From the NCBI GenBank assembly GCA_031285415.1, contig JAITWF010000010.1:1-7918 (forward strand): a stretch of 7,918 nucleotides of DNA, read 5' to 3'. A model generated the notes under the pieces. The model saw nothing but the letters and a program-made list of their open reading frames with translations. It was not told where the DNA came from and searched no databases. The position numbers and the translations under genes are program-made. This DNA is from Deferribacteraceae bacterium (lineage in GTDB: Bacteria > Chrysiogenota > Deferribacteres > Deferribacterales > JAISNW01). Below are positions 6,330 through 7,918 of the stretch, piece by piece (the first letter of the stretch is position 1; each line of letters opens with the position of its first letter).

Positions 6330-6358
6330 AGTTTACAGCGAAACGGTTGTTTTTTCAA
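6330..6358 (-). promoter_or_regulatory. Predicted sigma70-type promoter of the envelope operon
   Basis: On the minus strand TTGAAA (6358-6353, five of six matches to the -35 consensus) is followed after exactly 17 bases by TAAACT (6335-6330, four of six matches to the -10 consensus). Transcription would begin near 6323, leaving a leader of about 26 bases before the ligase ATG. It lies in the only gap longer than 13 bases in the window, between the DUF885 gene and the ligase gene, so it is the natural entry point for the nine-gene string. This is a prediction by eye. Confidence 0.5.
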
Positions 6359-6364
6359 TAGAGA

Positions 6365-7918
6365 TTATAGCGTGCTACCGATATAGTCATTAATAGCCTC
6401 TTCTACCAGATCAAAGTTACTCAGCCCTAGATCTAATATCGTTTTATGAAACTCCATTATATTAAAGTCATCACCCATAGCCTGTTGCGCCCTCTCCTTA
6501 AGCCCCTCTATCTTCAAATATGGTGCGGCATATTTTATCATCGAGCCAGGATCCTGCGTTATATCGGGATAGAACCACTCTATCTCCTCTGCCGTATAAT
6601 ACTCTGCCATCTCCTCTATCGCATCCTCAATCGTCCACCCCTTATAGTTGATACCGATATCAAGAAGCGAATCAGCCACCATCCAGACGAGTGTATTCAT
6701 CCGCAAATACTCGGCACACTCGGGATTCGTCTCTTTATAACTCACCCAATCGTAGCTAAGAAGCTCCACATAGAACGCCCACCCTTCAGAGTAGCCGACA
6801 GCGTAGCTACTTATCCCATAGAAGGCACGCAGTGGCGATACCCTGCCATTTTCATAGTTCGATTGGTAGAGATGTCCTGGATAGCCTTCGTGCGCCATCG
6901 TCTGAAAGATCGTTGAATCATCAGAATTTTTATCATTAACGTAGATCACGTTCTGCGTCGCCTCATCGATCGGCGGACTCAGGTAGAACGCCACATACGA
7001 GAGATCTTGCAACGCCACTGGTAGCTCCTTCACAGCGTACTCCACCCCCTCAAGCGGTGGGAAATCCTCATTAATCTTCTCTCGCAAAGATTCCAGTATC
7101 GATTGCGGATCGGTATCGCCATAATTTAGATTATCTAGACTATCATCTAGATCTGTATAGTTATCACGCAACGCCTCAAATTCAGCGTCAAGCTCTGCAA
7201 GCTTCTGCTCAAGGGCGGCATAGATCTCATCTATACCCTCACTAAGTCCTGTCTCCTGCCTGACTAACTGTCTATAGTACTCCGCCATCTTCGGAAGCTT
7301 TTCGCTCCCCCTTCCCCTAAGGTTCGTCAAATCATCTATCATCGCCTGAAAGCCAGGGAGGATATACTGATCGATAGCGTTGCGGTTATCCTCTATATAC
7401 TGCTCTCGCTCCTCTGCTGTAAGCTCCGGAAAGCTATCGAGACGCTCCTCAAAGGAGGTAACGAGGATATTCGGCTCCATATAGATAAACTGCTCCATCT
7501 GCTCCACTGCGCCATCGATGGCAGAATCGGGCATAAAGAGCCCTGCCTCGACCTGCGCATGCAGATATTCAGATACACCATCGACCATATCTGGCATATC
7601 CGCCAAAAGCCGAATATACCTGCCAATATCATCTTTGGTATAGAGCTTATACTCCGCAAGTACGATCGGTAGCTCTGGGATTGCGCCTGTAAAGATATTG
7701 TAATATAGCAGAAACTCATCGTCGATCGTGTTTGCCATCATCCCTGCAAGGGCGTCGTACTCCCTCTGCTGATCCGCCGATAGAGCCGATCTATCGAATG
7801 AGAGTAGTTCGTCGTAGCGATCCATCTCCGCATCATACACCGCCCCCAACGCCTCTGGCGAATAGTCTGGTAGCCTCATATTATCGCTATTGATGCCGTA
7901 CCGTTCGGGGTATTTTAG
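6365..7918 (-). CDS. DUF885-family zinc metallopeptidase-like protein, N-terminus beyond window
   Basis: The visible 517 residues belong to the DUF885 family, whose members carry a gluzincin-like zinc site and are often secreted or lipid-anchored. Counting from the Met at 7879, the HEGYPGH motif is at 330-336 (zinc ligands His330 and His336, general base Glu331). YSEGWAFYVE follows at 363-372, where Glu365 is the likely third ligand. The family C-terminus, with an AMGDDFNIMEFHKTILDLG-like stretch (467-485), is intact. The Met at 7879 is probably not the start. The frame stays open for 13 more codons to the right edge (LKYPERYGINSDN), and the family normally has a signal peptide and further residues before the DYSPEAL segment seen here. 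Substrate is unknown; peptidase activity is inferred from the motif. It ends 67 bases before the ligase gene and is probably a separate transcription unit, though I see no terminator. Confidence 0.88.
   Translation of the reverse strand, partial: LKYPERYGINSDNMRLPDYSPEALGAVYDAEMDRYDELLSFDRSALSADQQREYDALAGMMANTIDDEFLLYYNIFTGAIPELPIVLAEYKLYTKDDIGRYIRLLADMPDMVDGVSEYLHAQVEAGLFMPDSAIDGAVEQMEQFIYMEPNILVTSFEERLDSFPELTAEEREQYIEDNRNAIDQYILPGFQAMIDDLTNLRGRGSEKLPKMAEYYRQLVRQETGLSEGIDEIYAALEQKLAELDAEFEALRDNYTDLDDSLDNLNYGDTDPQSILESLREKINEDFPPLEGVEYAVKELPVALQDLSYVAFYLSPPIDEATQNVIYVNDKNSDDSTIFQTMAHEGYPGHLYQSNYENGRVSPLRAFYGISSYAVGYSEGWAFYVELLSYDWVSYKETNPECAEYLRMNTLVWMVADSLLDIGINYKGWTIEDAIEEMAEYYTAEEIEWFYPDITQDPGSMIKYAAPYLKIEGLKERAQQAMGDDFNIMEFHKTILDLGLSNFDLVEEAINDYIGSTL

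Noticed and set aside
6331..6360. Possible intrinsic terminator after the DUF885 gene, because of the run of T on the plus strand
   Set aside because: On the minus strand, the direction of transcription, the run is A rather than U, and no stable GC stem precedes it.
6446..6916. Plus-strand open frame of 156 codons
   Set aside because: It lies antisense inside the strongly conserved DUF885 gene, including its zinc-site region, and its translation shows no recognisable domain. It is a shadow of the real frame.
7393..7719. Second minus-strand open frame of 108 codons inside the DUF885 gene
   Set aside because: It is out of frame with the conserved protein and its Ser/Arg/Ile-rich translation has no family resemblance.

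Overview
All convincing genes in this window lie on the minus strand, so transcription runs from right to left. It looks like the chromosome of a diderm (Gram-negative-type) bacterium. The evidence is type II secretion pseudopilin genes, an RseP-type site-2 protease with two PDZ domains, and the widespread cdsA-dxr-rseP envelope gene order. Most genes have intermediate base composition, about 48-58% GC in the stretches counted by hand. No rRNA, tRNA or lineage marker is present, so I do not assign a phylum.

Layout in transcription order. At 7918-6365 is a DUF885-family metallopeptidase-like gene whose 5' end lies beyond the right edge. A 67-base gap follows, holding the best promoter candidate in the window. 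From there a tightly packed gene string runs to the left edge: a FadD-like acyl-CoA/acid ligase (6297-4741), cdsA (4741-3923), dxr (3919-2825), a Phd/YefM-type antitoxin (2832-2587), a RelE/ParE-type toxin (2597-2277), rseP (2263-950), gspG (953-504), gspH (500-75) and the first 27 codons of a third pseudopilin gene, probably gspI (82-1). Junctions in this string are overlaps of 1-11 bases or gaps of 3-13 bases, which indicates one transcript.

The string joins three kinds of envelope function. The ligase and CdsA serve fatty acid activation and phospholipid (CDP-diacylglycerol) synthesis. Dxr performs the first committed step of MEP-pathway isoprenoid synthesis. RseP and the pseudopilins serve intramembrane proteolysis and type II secretion. 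There is no intergenic stretch longer than 300 bases.

The accessory element is the two-gene toxin-antitoxin module wedged between dxr and rseP. It overlaps dxr and has no intergenic promoter space of its own. The toxin coding region counts 102 G+C in 300 bases (34%), well below its neighbours, which suggests horizontal arrival. Other oddities are an Asn in Dxr where the catalytic-loop His of the HPNW motif is expected, an Ala instead of Gly at the prepilin peptidase cleavage site of GspH, and a T8A6 homopolymer pair early in the ligase gene. I found no CRISPR array, insertion sequence, RNA gene or clear intrinsic terminator, and no wholly new system; the embedded toxin-antitoxin module is the most unusual arrangement.
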